The position numbers and the translations under genes were made by a program. The notes below the pieces were generated by a model that saw nothing but the letters and a program-made list of their open reading frames with translations, did no database searches and was not told the origin of the DNA. A DNA stretch of 25,235 bases from Chromera velia (lineage: Eukaryota > Sar > Chromeraceae), in contig JAHBMJ010000336.1 in NCBI GenBank assembly GCA_018398765.1, positions 25,001-50,235 of the forward strand, given 5' to 3'. Below, piece after piece: positions 16,760-25,235 of the stretch. The first letter of the stretch is position 1. Every line of letters begins with the position of its first letter.

Positions 16760-18610
16760 ACCTGCGAGGACAACCCGGACACCCCACTGCCCCATTTCCC
16801 GTCTGAGCGTCTCTGTAAGCCCCCGCACAGCGCTCTTGCTGGCAACATACGCCGACAGAAATGGAAATCCCGCACCGCTCCGACCCAAAATACTCCCCAT
16901 GTTGACAATTCTCGCGGGCCCGGGAGGCAGATGTCTGCACCTCGTTTTCCTGTCTACAGCAGCCCGGAAGTTTTCATGGTGCCACTGACGAAGCAATGGG
17001 AGGAAGAGGCGCGCGCACCGGGCAACTCCAAGAACGTTAACCTGCAAATTGAATAATGCAAAGAAGATTCCCCCCCGTGTGTGAATACCTACCTACCTAC
17101 ATGTGTGGAACCTGAGTGGAAAACAGTGGAACCTGAGTGGAACCTGGGTGGAACCTGAGTGGGAAAGAGTGGAACCTGGGTGGAACCTGAGTAAAAAAAG
17201 TGGAACCTGAGTGGAAAAAGGTGGAACCTGGGTGGAACCTGAGTAAAGAAAAGTGGAACCTGGGTGGAACCTGAGTAAAAGAAGTGGAACCTGAGTGGAA
17301 CCTGGGTGGAACCTGAGTAAAAAAAGTGGAACCTGAGTGGGAAAAAGTGGAACCTGAGTGGAACCTGGGTGGAACCTGAGTAAAAGAAGTGGAACCTGGT
17401 TGGAACCTGAGTAAAAAAAGTGGAACCTGAGTGGAACCTGGGTGGAACCTGAGTAAAAAAAGTGGAACCTGAGTGGGAAAAAGTGGAACCTGAGTGGAAC
17501 CTGAGTAAAAAAAGTGGAACCTGAGTGGGAAATCCAAGAACGAAAGGGGAAAGATGTTTTTTGTACAAAAATAAAGACCCCCACCACGCTCCACGGTCAC
17601 GTAGCCAGATTTATGGAAGCATGCTTACAAGGTAGGGAAGTGAAGATGACGTGCCGGTGACTGACCCACTGCCATTAATCTAGGAGAGTGAGAGAAAGAA
17701 AGAAAGAAAGAAAGGAAGAAAGAAAGGATGGAGGGAAGGACGAAAAGCAACTTCCCTTCCCTTCCCTTCCCTCTCCTTCCCTGAAACCACTTACTTCGAA
17801 AACCCGACGCCACGCTTCTTCACTCATGAGCTCAAATCCTCCAAACTCGAACACTCCTGCGTTGTTGATCAGACAGAAAAGCCCGGGAGGCCTGATCATC
17901 CCATCCTTCCTTTTAGCCTTACGGACGTCTTGACACTCACCCCTGTTTTCTATAGTGTTATCTCGCCGCCCATCGTCCTCAAACATTTCCTCTCCGAGCC
18001 TCCCTGTTGCAAAATGAGATTTTGGCTCTGTCGCATAATAGAGATCCTCAAGTATTGAGGAGACTCGCCGCACGGCCTTCTGTACAGAAATTTCACAAGA
18101 AACGTCCGCTTGAATGACGTGAAGCAGGTCTTCTCCCTGTCGTCTCCCTCCAGTTGTCTCTCTTCCCTTTTCCTTCCCAACAGAACCACCACAACCAGAT
18201 GCTGCAGGTGCATCCACAGGATCCACCACTCCATTCCCGGAAACTCCAGGAAGGAGACTCACGAGCGTGTCTCGCACGGCTCTTTCCTCGCCAAGACAAA
18301 GGGCGAAGACAGAGCACCCATTCACGCACAGATCCCGCGCAACCAGCTGCCCTGCACGCATGCAGAGGAATGAAAAAGGGCGCGAATAGAGAGACGAGCG
18401 CTGGTGCAGGACATTCTTGACGGCAGTTACTTCACACGTTCAAAAGCAAGACACACCACTTCAAAAAAAGCCCATGCATGGGAACCCACCGAAGCCGCTG
18501 TCACATCCCGTGACCACGACCGAAAGGAAACGCCGGTCTTCGAGGGATGCGGCGGAACTCCAGTTCGGCAACAAATTCCGCAAATGTTGGAGCCAATCTG
18601 AAAGGGTCAT
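15744..18610 (-). CDS. Short-chain dehydrogenase/reductase (SDR), retinol/3-hydroxybutyrate dehydrogenase-like
   Basis: Four exons: 18610-18490, 18351-17795, 17041-16762 and 16300-15744. Phases (1, 0, 1) agree and the total is 1515 nt, or 504 residues plus TAA. The Rossmann motif TGCDSGFG is residues 34-41 and is rebuilt exactly across the first intron. LHVIQADVS marks the adenine-side aspartate strand, NNAG is 203-206, and the catalytic set is Asn228, Ser276 (NMGSILGR), Tyr291 and Lys295 (AYVASKSAVRGLTETLRREM). EPGG follows at 320. TGCDSGFG, and a hydrophobic C-terminus (DLWGFLILCAVPQFISDAFF), are typical of membrane-associated RDH/BDH1-type SDRs that use NAD(P)(H). Family members are about 320-345 residues; the excess here is in three low-complexity insertions. 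The ATG at 18610 is the first in frame after a TGA. A GTGAGT inside exon 2 (near 17942) might mark an optional intron. Substrate is unknown. Confidence 0.88.
16694..16757. repeat. (CA)n microsatellite directly after an SDR donor site
   Basis: On the minus strand the third SDR intron starts GTCTCTGTGTGTG and goes straight into about 60 bp of (TG)n. The donor at 16761 is therefore followed at once by the dinucleotide run. Confidence 0.9.
17105..17530. repeat. Minisatellite (about 27 GTGGAACCTGRG units) in the SDR second intron
   Basis: The core GTGGAACCTGAG/GGG occurs about 27 times, interrupted at intervals by AGTAAAAAAA or AGTGGGAAAAA. These form a higher-order unit of about 40-60 bp. On the minus strand the unit lacks stop codons in all three frames, which explains three overlapping long open frames there; they are not genes. 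In sense orientation for the SDR each unit reads as a T-run, then ACTCAG, then GTTCCAC. Confidence 0.95.
17690..17729. repeat. (AAAG)n microsatellite in the SDR second intron
   Basis: GAAA/GGAA units lie just downstream of the exon 2 donor on the minus strand, followed by a (CCCTT)n stretch at 17750-17775. Confidence 0.85.
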
Positions 18611-19299
18611 TGCTCGGGAAGTGCGGGAGAGGAGAACGGGAAAATTCGGTTGAATGCTTATCGGGTCAAATTGCACTGCAAAAGAGCATTCAGGAGACTC
18701 TGAGTCCCGCGAAAAAGTAGACGGCAACTTTCAAACGCTTATAGAGCGGTCTCAAATCGAGGCGGTCTTGAAGGGACAGGTTTGTCAAGATGGACTGAAG
18801 AGACAGAAAAATTTGAGCACCACAACAGCTCGACACGCTCCTCCGAGTGTGGGATGGCAGTGGGCATGTACACGCTCGTGCTCTTGAAGCAACTCGCTGT
18901 GATGGAAAGAAGTCTGGCTTAGTCTGGCTTCTGTAAATCACCATAAGTCACCCTTCTGGGAGGAGACGGCATGGATTGTCCATGCATATCGACCGAGCTC
19001 ATGAGCTATTCCGAGCCATTTAAAGACGGGTGCCGAGCTACGGGTGACATTGTAGGTGACATCAGGTGACGTGATTCTTCCATGATCCTCCGCATTCCTC
19101 CGCTATCTGCACCGAATTCGGGCGAGGGCTTTAACAGCATTATTGAGTAGATTTAAGTACTGAGCAGTTGATGGATCAAGCAGCACTTACCGAGAAGAAT
19201 AGAAACAGTGTTGTTGACGTCGGTACAGCTTAATTTCTTGCCCACAGATACCAGACTGAGAACGTACTCCATTCTCCTCCTCACTGTCAGCGGGCGCAA
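18611..19299. promoter_or_regulatory. Divergent promoter region between SDR and PX genes
   Basis: The SDR reads left from 18610 and the PX gene reads right from 19300. GGTGAC occurs three times at 19043, 19055 and 19065 (the last as GGTGACGTG), with an inverted GTCACC at 18948. AGTCTGGCTT is directly repeated at 18911-18930. No TATA box is clear. Part of the interval nearest the SDR may be its 5' leader: a minus-strand acceptor-like TCTTTTGCAG lies near 18680. Confidence 0.4.
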
Positions 19300-20430
19300 A
19301 TGTCCCAGCACAGTAGCTCAAGTTCGTTGCAGGCAGCGGACAGAGATGAAGGTGGAAATTTCGAAACATTTGGGGATAAGACAGCTTCTGAGGGTCTGGG
19401 AAGCCCGCTTCCTCCTACCTTCCCCCTAAGTTCCGCCGTCTCTTTTTCACAACGTGCAATCCTCTGGCTTCTCCGCCGCATTCTGCTTCCTCTGTCACCC
19501 CCGACTTCAGAGGGTGATGAAGAGGAACTCAGCTTCGCAGCATCTCTTTCTGTTGCTGCCTTCATTCGCTCAAACGGTGAAAGCATCAGCAACAACGCTG
19601 CAGGAAGAGAAGGGCAGTCGAGTGACAACAGTCAGGCGTCACGCCGTGCCTCCCATGGCCTACGTCCATGGCTTTCTCCCTGTAAGTTGGGGGAGGTTTC
19701 TCCTGGGATCGGTTTCGACGACTGGCCTGCAAAGTTTGTCTCCAAGGAGACCCTAGCGAGGTTCCGGACAAAACGTCTCATAACGCTGCCTCCTCACCTA
19801 CGGCCATTGGGGGCGGATCTCCTCTCGGGGGGCGCGGAATTTCATCCCTCTCTTCGTCGCTTTCTTTTTTCGGTTGAGTACAGAGGCTTTGAGGTCAGGA
19901 TCCTGTCCGAGGCCCAGCCTGAGGAAGAGTTTTTCGGACTGCGTGTTTTCTTTCCGGCAGTCTTTTTTCGTTTTGCTGTGTCTTGTTGCGAAACAGAAGT
20001 GGAGGTGGAGCGTCGGTTTTCGGATTTTGTCACATTACATGCGGGATTGCGCAGAAAGTTAGAGATCCGAACTGCCGCTCTGCAGAGACAGAAAGAAAAA
20101 CAAAAACGGGGGGGAACGAAAGCTTCTGCTCAGGCAGGCCCCTCTTCAGTTCCCTTGCCGTGTCTCCCTCCGAAGACGTGGGCAGCACACGAGACACGAC
20201 CCAGTGTGTGTGCAACGCGAGGATACGCGCTTGCTTCCTTTCTCTGTGCCTTGTTGTCCACTGAAGATTCCATTGGAAGGAGACCTTTCTGCAGAGACCG
20301 GAATGTGCGTGGTTTCTTCAAGCTCGACAGGCTACGGGAGATCCTTAGCGCTTCAGAACGCGAAAAGCACGTCTCAAATCTCCGAAGAGTTCCAAGCGAA
20401 CAAAGATTTCGGTGTGGCCCACCTGACTGA
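19300..20430 (+). CDS. PX (phox homology) domain protein
   Basis: A single open frame of 376 residues from ATG 19300 to the stop at 20428-20430. The N-terminal half (1-185) is serine-rich and unrecognised. A PX domain spans about 187-345. It opens with a beta strand (FLFSVEYRGFEVRIL), and then shows RRFSDF at 238-243 and an LPCLPPK proline loop with K292. R307 (TRGYALASFLCALLS) and a final FFKL follow. Known for the family: these three basic residues contact phosphoinositides, usually PI3P, and target endosomal membranes. A poly-basic insert (RQKEKQKRGG) widens the loop before the proline motif. No introns are visible, in contrast to both neighbours. No other domain such as BAR or kinase is seen. 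Membrane-trafficking function is inferred from the domain. Confidence 0.75.
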   Translation: MSQHSSSSSLQAADRDEGGNFETFGDKTASEGLGSPLPPTFPLSSAVSFSQRAILWLLRRILLPLSPPTSEGDEEELSFAASLSVAAFIRSNGESISNNAAGREGQSSDNSQASRRASHGLRPWLSPCKLGEVSPGIGFDDWPAKFVSKETLARFRTKRLITLPPHLRPLGADLLSGGAEFHPSLRRFLFSVEYRGFEVRILSEAQPEEEFFGLRVFFPAVFFRFAVSCCETEVEVERRFSDFVTLHAGLRRKLEIRTAALQRQKEKQKRGGTKASAQAGPSSVPLPCLPPKTWAAHETRPSVCATRGYALASFLCALLSTEDSIGRRPFCRDRNVRGFFKLDRLREILSASEREKHVSNLRRVPSEQRFRCGPPD

Positions 20431-22470
20431 CTGAGTCAGTATCTGATCAGGCTGAGGCTGAGTGTCACACGTGTACTGGCACGTGTAGAGCTCGGTACAT
20501 GTAGAGCCGCCGCTAGTACTAAGCGTTAGATAAAACCTTATACTAGACCTTATAGTAACTTGTAAGTGGCTAGACATATAGCTAGACATCTGCATGGTGA
20601 ATAACATAGGTAAGGGATAACTAGAGGGATAAAGATCAGGAATAGGACTAGGCGCCGGCTAGAGAAAAAAAAAAAATGAGTGATAAGTGATTTAGTGGTG
20701 CCTTAGAGCATTGTCACCGTTAGTGCTAAGAAAAAGTTTAAGGTTCAAGGTTCACTTCGAAGTAATGAACCTAAATCAGTTTCAAAAACAGGTTCACTTT
20801 TAATTAATAGAAACCTCATTTTTTTGTGTTATTTTATGCCTTTAAATTAGGCTTTAATGCATTTTTACAACGTTTTATTATAGAATCTATGCCTTTATAG
20901 TGTTTTTAAATAGTTTAAATCAACATTTACGCTCATATTACTAGTGACATTAGGTACTAGTCTCAAGTTATTCACTGTTTATAGTCGAAAATTAGTAATC
21001 AAAAAAGCCTGAAAAAATTGGAAAATGCCATAATTAAATTTATATGATCGTATCAATCATGACAATTTAGTCAACATAAGACCGTCACAGCGTTTCTTTC
21101 TTTCTTTCATCTGCTCACCGGTTGCCCTGCGGCCCCCGCTCCTCCCCTCCCTCTCTGTGCACCGCCACCTCTTTGACCTGCTGCTCCCGGCCCGGCCTGT
21201 TACCCCCCCCCCTGCTCCCCGATCATGTGATTGTGAATTAGCAATATTGTATTACCTGCTTTGTACTTCGCATGAGGAGCAACATTCTTCTTCAACCCCC
21301 TTCTCATCCACTTCGGAGCCTGCCCGGTGTTGTACTCAGTCCCCATGTATGAAATTTCTAACCATCGTACCGTTATCGTTGGAACCCCCCTCTTGGAAAA
21401 GGTGCACACAATCTCAAGCTTTCCCTGCATACCAACAAAGAGGGCGTTTGGCCCGCAGCGGAATGTCAACACATCCCCCCTCTTAGGGTACTGGTAGCTC
21501 TACAGAACGGCGGGAGGGGCCCTAGGAGGGGCTTCCCCCTCCCCCCCCCCGTTGCTGTGCGCGCGGCTCTGGCTCCTTATTTCACCTATATCGGCTGCGA
21601 GCGGCGCGGGCCTGGCCAGCCTTGTGCCAGTGGCCGCACGTCTGGCCTCCAAAACAGGTTTAAAACAGGTTTAACAGGTTCAAAACAGGTTTAACAGGTT
21701 CACTTTTTCAGATTTGAACCTTTTCTCAATGAACCTTTTCCCAGCCCTAGTCGCCGTTTTGTCTTAAAAGATTAATGTCTGGAGGATTAGCCTCCTGCCA
21801 GCCCCAATACACCGAGCGTTTACCTGGCTATAAGGCGAATGCAACTTGACGCAAGCACAGTTGAAGCACTAGCGCCGTTTCGTCTTTGTTGCTCTAGGAT
21901 AGGATTTATGTTCCGGGTGCCCTCTGCGGGCCTGCTGGTTCACTACCTAGAAAACTAGCTAGAAAAGGCTTATACCGTCGGCGGTTTCGTTAAATACCTG
22001 GTCTGGAGCTCCAAAAGCATTGTAGAGATCTTCAAAACTCCAATTTAACCATCTTGGAATGGCATCTCCCTAGCCACTGGAATATCTCTATTATCATTTT
22101 TGAGAGTATACTTTCAAACATTCTTCTGAAAGCAATTTTTATAATTATGAATGAAATTCGATCTATAAAGAATCTCAATGATCTAGTACGTCAATGATTT
22201 TTTTAAAAACGAATTTTAAATAAGTATCAAGTTAATAACCTGTTATAAACTTGAATATGTTGTGTATAAGACAATCTTAGGCCCTACACTTGCTGAATAA
22301 AAAAAGAAAAAAAAAAAGTTTTGCTACTTTTTAATTTTTTATTTATTTATCCACTAAACAACAATTGTTTTTTATGTACTGGCAACACTCTCTGCAAGAC
22401 TCATACAACACTTGAACAACAGTTGTTTATCTAGTTTAGGGAGTGATACCCTGCAAGTTTGAGTAGTTTA
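20431..22470. other. AT-rich gene-poor region
   Basis: Two AT-rich stretches (about 20640-21080 and 22000-22470) flank a GC-rich island at 21120-21650. GGTTCA/GAACCT motifs cluster at 20741-20815 and 21650-21745 (AACAGGTTTAA-type repeats). Apart from the doubtful minus-strand frame inside the island I find no gene. The patchwork suggests decayed mobile-element DNA, but I see no terminal repeats or transposase to prove it. Confidence 0.45.
21200..21472 (-). CDS. Orphan open frame (doubtful)
   Basis: A 90-codon minus-strand frame with mixed, protein-like composition (CTFSKRGVPTITVRWLEI, YMGTEYNTGQAPKWMRRGLK). It sits in a GC-rich island bounded by AT-rich DNA and ends in a poly-G/C run. The frame stays open a little upstream of its start. 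I do not recognise a family. It could be a fragment of a mobile-element gene or an exon; it has no clear start signal. Confidence 0.25.
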   Translation of the reverse strand: MLTFRCGPNALFVGMQGKLEIVCTFSKRGVPTITVRWLEISYMGTEYNTGQAPKWMRRGLKKNVAPHAKYKAGNTILLIHNHMIGEQGGG

Positions 22471-25235
22471 GATGAGTAATTTAAAGTAATTTAGAGTAAT
22501 TTAGCTTAGTAATTTAAAGTAATTTAGAATAGTAAACTAAAGTAATTTGGAAAGCTTAATTACTAATTTTGGTCAAACTTTGGAGGTCGATTTCTCATAA
22601 ACCATAAGATGAGGGTCTGGAGGAGGAGAAGCTAGAGGAGAAGAGTCATGCAACAGAGAAGAGAAAGAAGAAAAAGAAGAAGTAGAAAAAGCTAGAGGGG
22701 GAGCAAGCTGGTCATGAGAATTCTGTGGTTTTCTTGTGTAACCAGCCTGTGAAGCCAGCATTTAAAGGAGAGGACACCTCCTCCTTTAACCCCCTAAAAA
22801 ACAGCTCTTCCCTTTCTCCTCTTTTTAATTGTACAAAAGACGGCAGTTGCGATGTTTGACTATTTGGCAAGCCAGCACGAGTGCAGCGCACGTGCAACCG
22901 TCGGGCCTGGAGGGCGTATGACACGTCTCATTATTGAGGGGGGGGGCGGGACTCCAGAGTCATGGCAGAACACAGTCTTCCACGCACACTAGCAAATCTG
23001 CGAGGAGCTAAGCCTTGTGAGATGGCCCCAGGGTCGTTTAGGCTTTTGTTGATTCCCCAAAACTTTGGCTTCTGCAGAGTCATGCGCTTGATGCACTCAT
23101 GTGTGTTTTGTTGTTTGAATGCATATATGCGTGTATGATGTGTATCTCTTTTCTGTCAATTCTTCCATCTTCACAAAACGGTTTTCTTCTGCAAGAATCT
23201 TTTTCCTTCCCCGGCTTTCTGCCAGCAGAATCCAGCTAAAAACTTTTTTCTCTTTCTTTCGAAAAAACCTATTCAGATTAATATTGTAAACATTTACAAA
23301 AAACCCGTTTCCCCCTCTCATCTCTCCTTTTCTTCACTGAGTCTCTCTTTTCTCATAAAATTCAATATATGAATATGGTGTATGCATGTGCTGAGCCTTT
23401 ATGTCTCCATACGCCCCCGCAGTGTTGCTGTGCTTCTTTCTGCTTTCATTGAGGCCAGATAGTGCTCATTGTTCAGCGGTTAGTGTGGGAAGACATCGAG
23501 TCGTTTTGAGCTAGCGCTTTCAATTGCCCTTCTCTCTCAATCTGGGCTTGCCTCTACTTGCCTCTTTCTGTATGCACGTTTTGAATAGACAAAAAATAAA
23601 CAATGCATGCCATGCCCCACAGTTAGCCAGAGCCCAAGTAGTGTGCTCACCAGCTTTAAGTTTAACTGCCTCAATTCAATTCAATTTAATTTAATTCAAT
23701 TTAAGATGAGTAATTTAAAGTAATTTAGAGTAATTTAGCTTAGTAATTTAAAGCAATTTAGAGTATAATTTAAAGTAATTTAGAATAGTAAACTAAAGTA
23801 ATTTGGAAAGCTTAATTACTAATTTTGGTCAAACTTTGGAGGTCGATTTCTCATAAACCATAAGATGAGGGTTTGGAGGAGAGGAAGCTAGAGGAGAAGA
23901 GTCATGCAACAGAGAAGAGAAAGAAAAAAAAGAAGAAGCAGAAAAAGCCAGAAGGGGGGCAAGCTGGCCATGAGAATTCTGTGGTTTTCTTGTGCAACCA
24001 GCCTGTGAAGCCAGTGTTTGAAGGAGAGAACACCTCCTCCTTTAACCCCCTGAAGAACAACTCTTCCCTTTCTCTTCTTTCTGTACAGGAGACAGCAGTT
24101 GCGATGCTTAACTATTTAGCAAGCCAGCACAAGTGCAGCACGCGTGCAACCATCGGGCCTGGAGGGCGCATGACACGTCTCATTATTGAGGGAGGGGACG
24201 GAACTTTAGAGTCATGGCAGAGCACAGTCTTCCAGGCATACCAGCAAATCTGCAAGGAGCTTGTGAGATGGCCCCAGGGTCGTTTGGGCTTTTGTTGATT
24301 CCCCAAGACTTTGGCTTCTGCAGAGTTATGCGCTTGATATACTCATGTGTGTCTTGTCGTTTGAATGCATATATGCGTGTATGATGTGTGTCTCTGTTTT
24401 ATCAATTCTCCCGTCTTCACAAAACGGTTTTTTTCTGCAAGAATCTCTTTCCTTCCCCGGCTTTCTGCCAGCAGAATCTAGCTAAAAACTTTTTTCTCTT
24501 TTTTTCAAAAAAATCTATTCAGATTAACATTGTGAGCACTTACAAAAAACCCGTTTCCCCCTCTCATCTCTCCTTTTCTTCACTGAGTCTCTCTTTTTTC
24601 ATAGAATTCAATATATGAATATGGTGTGTGCATGTCCCGAGCCTTTATATCTCTATGCGCCCCCGCAGTGTTGCTGTGCTTCTTTCTGCTTTCATTGAGG
24701 CCAGATAGTACTCATTGTTCAGCGGTTGGTGTGGGAGGACATCCAGTTGTTTTGAGCTAGCGCTTTCAATTGCCCTTCTCTCTCAATCTGGGCTTGCTTC
24801 TTTCTGTATGCACGTTTTGAATAGACAAAAAACAAACAATGCATGCCATGCCCCACAGTTGATCAGAGCCTAAGTAGTGTGCTCACCGGCTTTAAGTTTA
24901 ACTGCCTCAATTCAATTCAATTTAATTTAATTCAATTTAAGATGAGTAATTTAAAGTAATTTAGAGTAATTTAGCTTAGTAATTTAGCTTAGTAATTTAA
25001 AGCAATTTAGAGTATAATTTAAAGTAATTTAGAATAGTAAACTAAAGTAATTTGGAAAGCTTAATTACTAATTTTGGTCAAACTTTGGAGGTCGATTTCT
25101 CATAAACCATAAGATGAGGGTCTGGAGGAGGAGAAGCTAGAGGAGAAGAGTCATGCAACAGAGAAGAGAAAGAAGAAAAAGAAGAAGTAGAAAAAGCTAG
25201 AGGGGGAGCAAGCTGGTCATGAGAATTCTGTGGTT
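22471..25235 (+). repeat. About 1.235-kb tandem repeat, 2.2 copies, running off the right edge
   Basis: GATGAGTAATTTAAAGTAAT begins copies at 22471, 23705 and 24941, giving periods of 1234 and 1236 bp. Each unit holds an AT-rich TAATTTA sub-repeat, a purine-rich stretch, a conserved coding-like block, a T-rich stretch, an ATGCATATATGCGTG motif and a GAATTCAATA/TTTATG region. Copies differ by scattered substitutions and small indels. The third copy is cut by the window end. Its purine-rich part matches copy 1 rather than copy 2. Confidence 0.93.
23940..24298 (+). pseudogene. Exon-like open frame within repeat copy 2 (broken in copy 1)
   Basis: In copy 2 one frame stays open from 23873 to a TGA at 24296-24298, with no ATG before ATGCTTAACTAT (24104). 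The most protein-like part is AMLNYLASQHKCSTRATIG, GPGGRMTRLIIEGGDGTLES and the end VRWPQGRLGFC. It is preceded by CTTTCTGTACAG (ending 24089), a good acceptor, so it may derive from a last exon. In copy 1 the same block (22850-23045) has a TAG within the equivalent of the AYQQIC segment and has lost the acceptor. Family unknown; probably a repeated gene fragment. Confidence 0.35.

Noticed and set aside
17089-17600. Three overlapping minus-strand open frames of about 160 residues
   Set aside because: They are translations of the GTGGAACCTG minisatellite in all three frames, lying inside the SDR intron; the unit simply lacks stops on that strand.
18690-18944. Possible upstream coding exon of the SDR (SILTNLSLQDRLDLRPLYKRLK)
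   Set aside because: It has an acceptor-like start, but no convincing donor and the phase does not match the first SDR exon; kept only as possible leader.
22573-23321. Minus-strand small frames inside the satellite units
   Set aside because: K/E/F-rich translations of purine- and T-rich tracts, not kept between copies.
1-25235. tRNA or rRNA genes
   Set aside because: I scanned for tRNA-like arms and conserved rRNA blocks by eye and found none; a covariance-model search would be needed to be sure.

Overview
The window is nuclear DNA from a eukaryote. Its genes are split by many spliceosomal introns and carry long untranslated stretches rich in microsatellites. There are no bacterial operons, RNA operons or CRISPR arrays. 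A chromerid-like or other alveolate alga/protist is my best guess, from the dense short introns, the (CTGT)n, (CTGC)n and TGCATGCA tracts, and a cyclic-nucleotide-gated K+ channel with a very long disordered tail. The taxonomic call is inference only.

Layout. (1) Positions 1-2174, minus strand: five in-phase exons of an unrecognised gene that runs off the left edge. (2) 2175-2902: a divergent intergenic region with GC-rich palindromes, a CCAAT-like box and a TGCATGCA run. (3) 2903-14107, plus strand: a 15-exon gene for a voltage-gated K+ channel with a C-linker and cyclic nucleotide-binding domain (CNBD). Splice phases agree across all 14 introns and give 1486 codons plus a stop. The last two exons encode a ~950-residue low-complexity tail with repeated RRxS sites. 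(4) 14108-15743: a convergent intergenic region with a poly(A)-like signal, an AT-rich block and a 28-bp triplicate. (5) 15744-18610, minus strand: a 4-exon short-chain dehydrogenase/reductase (SDR) of the retinol/3-hydroxybutyrate dehydrogenase type, 504 residues, with a minisatellite in one intron. (6) 18611-19299: a short divergent promoter region. (7) 19300-20430, plus strand: a single-exon PX-domain protein. (8) 20431-22470: AT-rich gene-poor DNA with one orphan ORF. (9) 22471-25235: about 2.2 copies of a ~1.235-kb tandem repeat that runs off the right edge.

No metabolic pathway ties the genes together: the channel is a membrane signalling protein, the SDR a probable membrane-associated oxidoreductase and the PX protein a phosphoinositide-membrane adaptor. 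The most unusual feature is intron structure. Most channel introns begin GTC rather than GTA/GTG. Microsatellites run straight into splice sites. In three introns the acceptor motif itself is tandemly multiplied; in one the decoy acceptors all give an immediate in-frame stop, and in another one decoy would add 24 in-frame residues.
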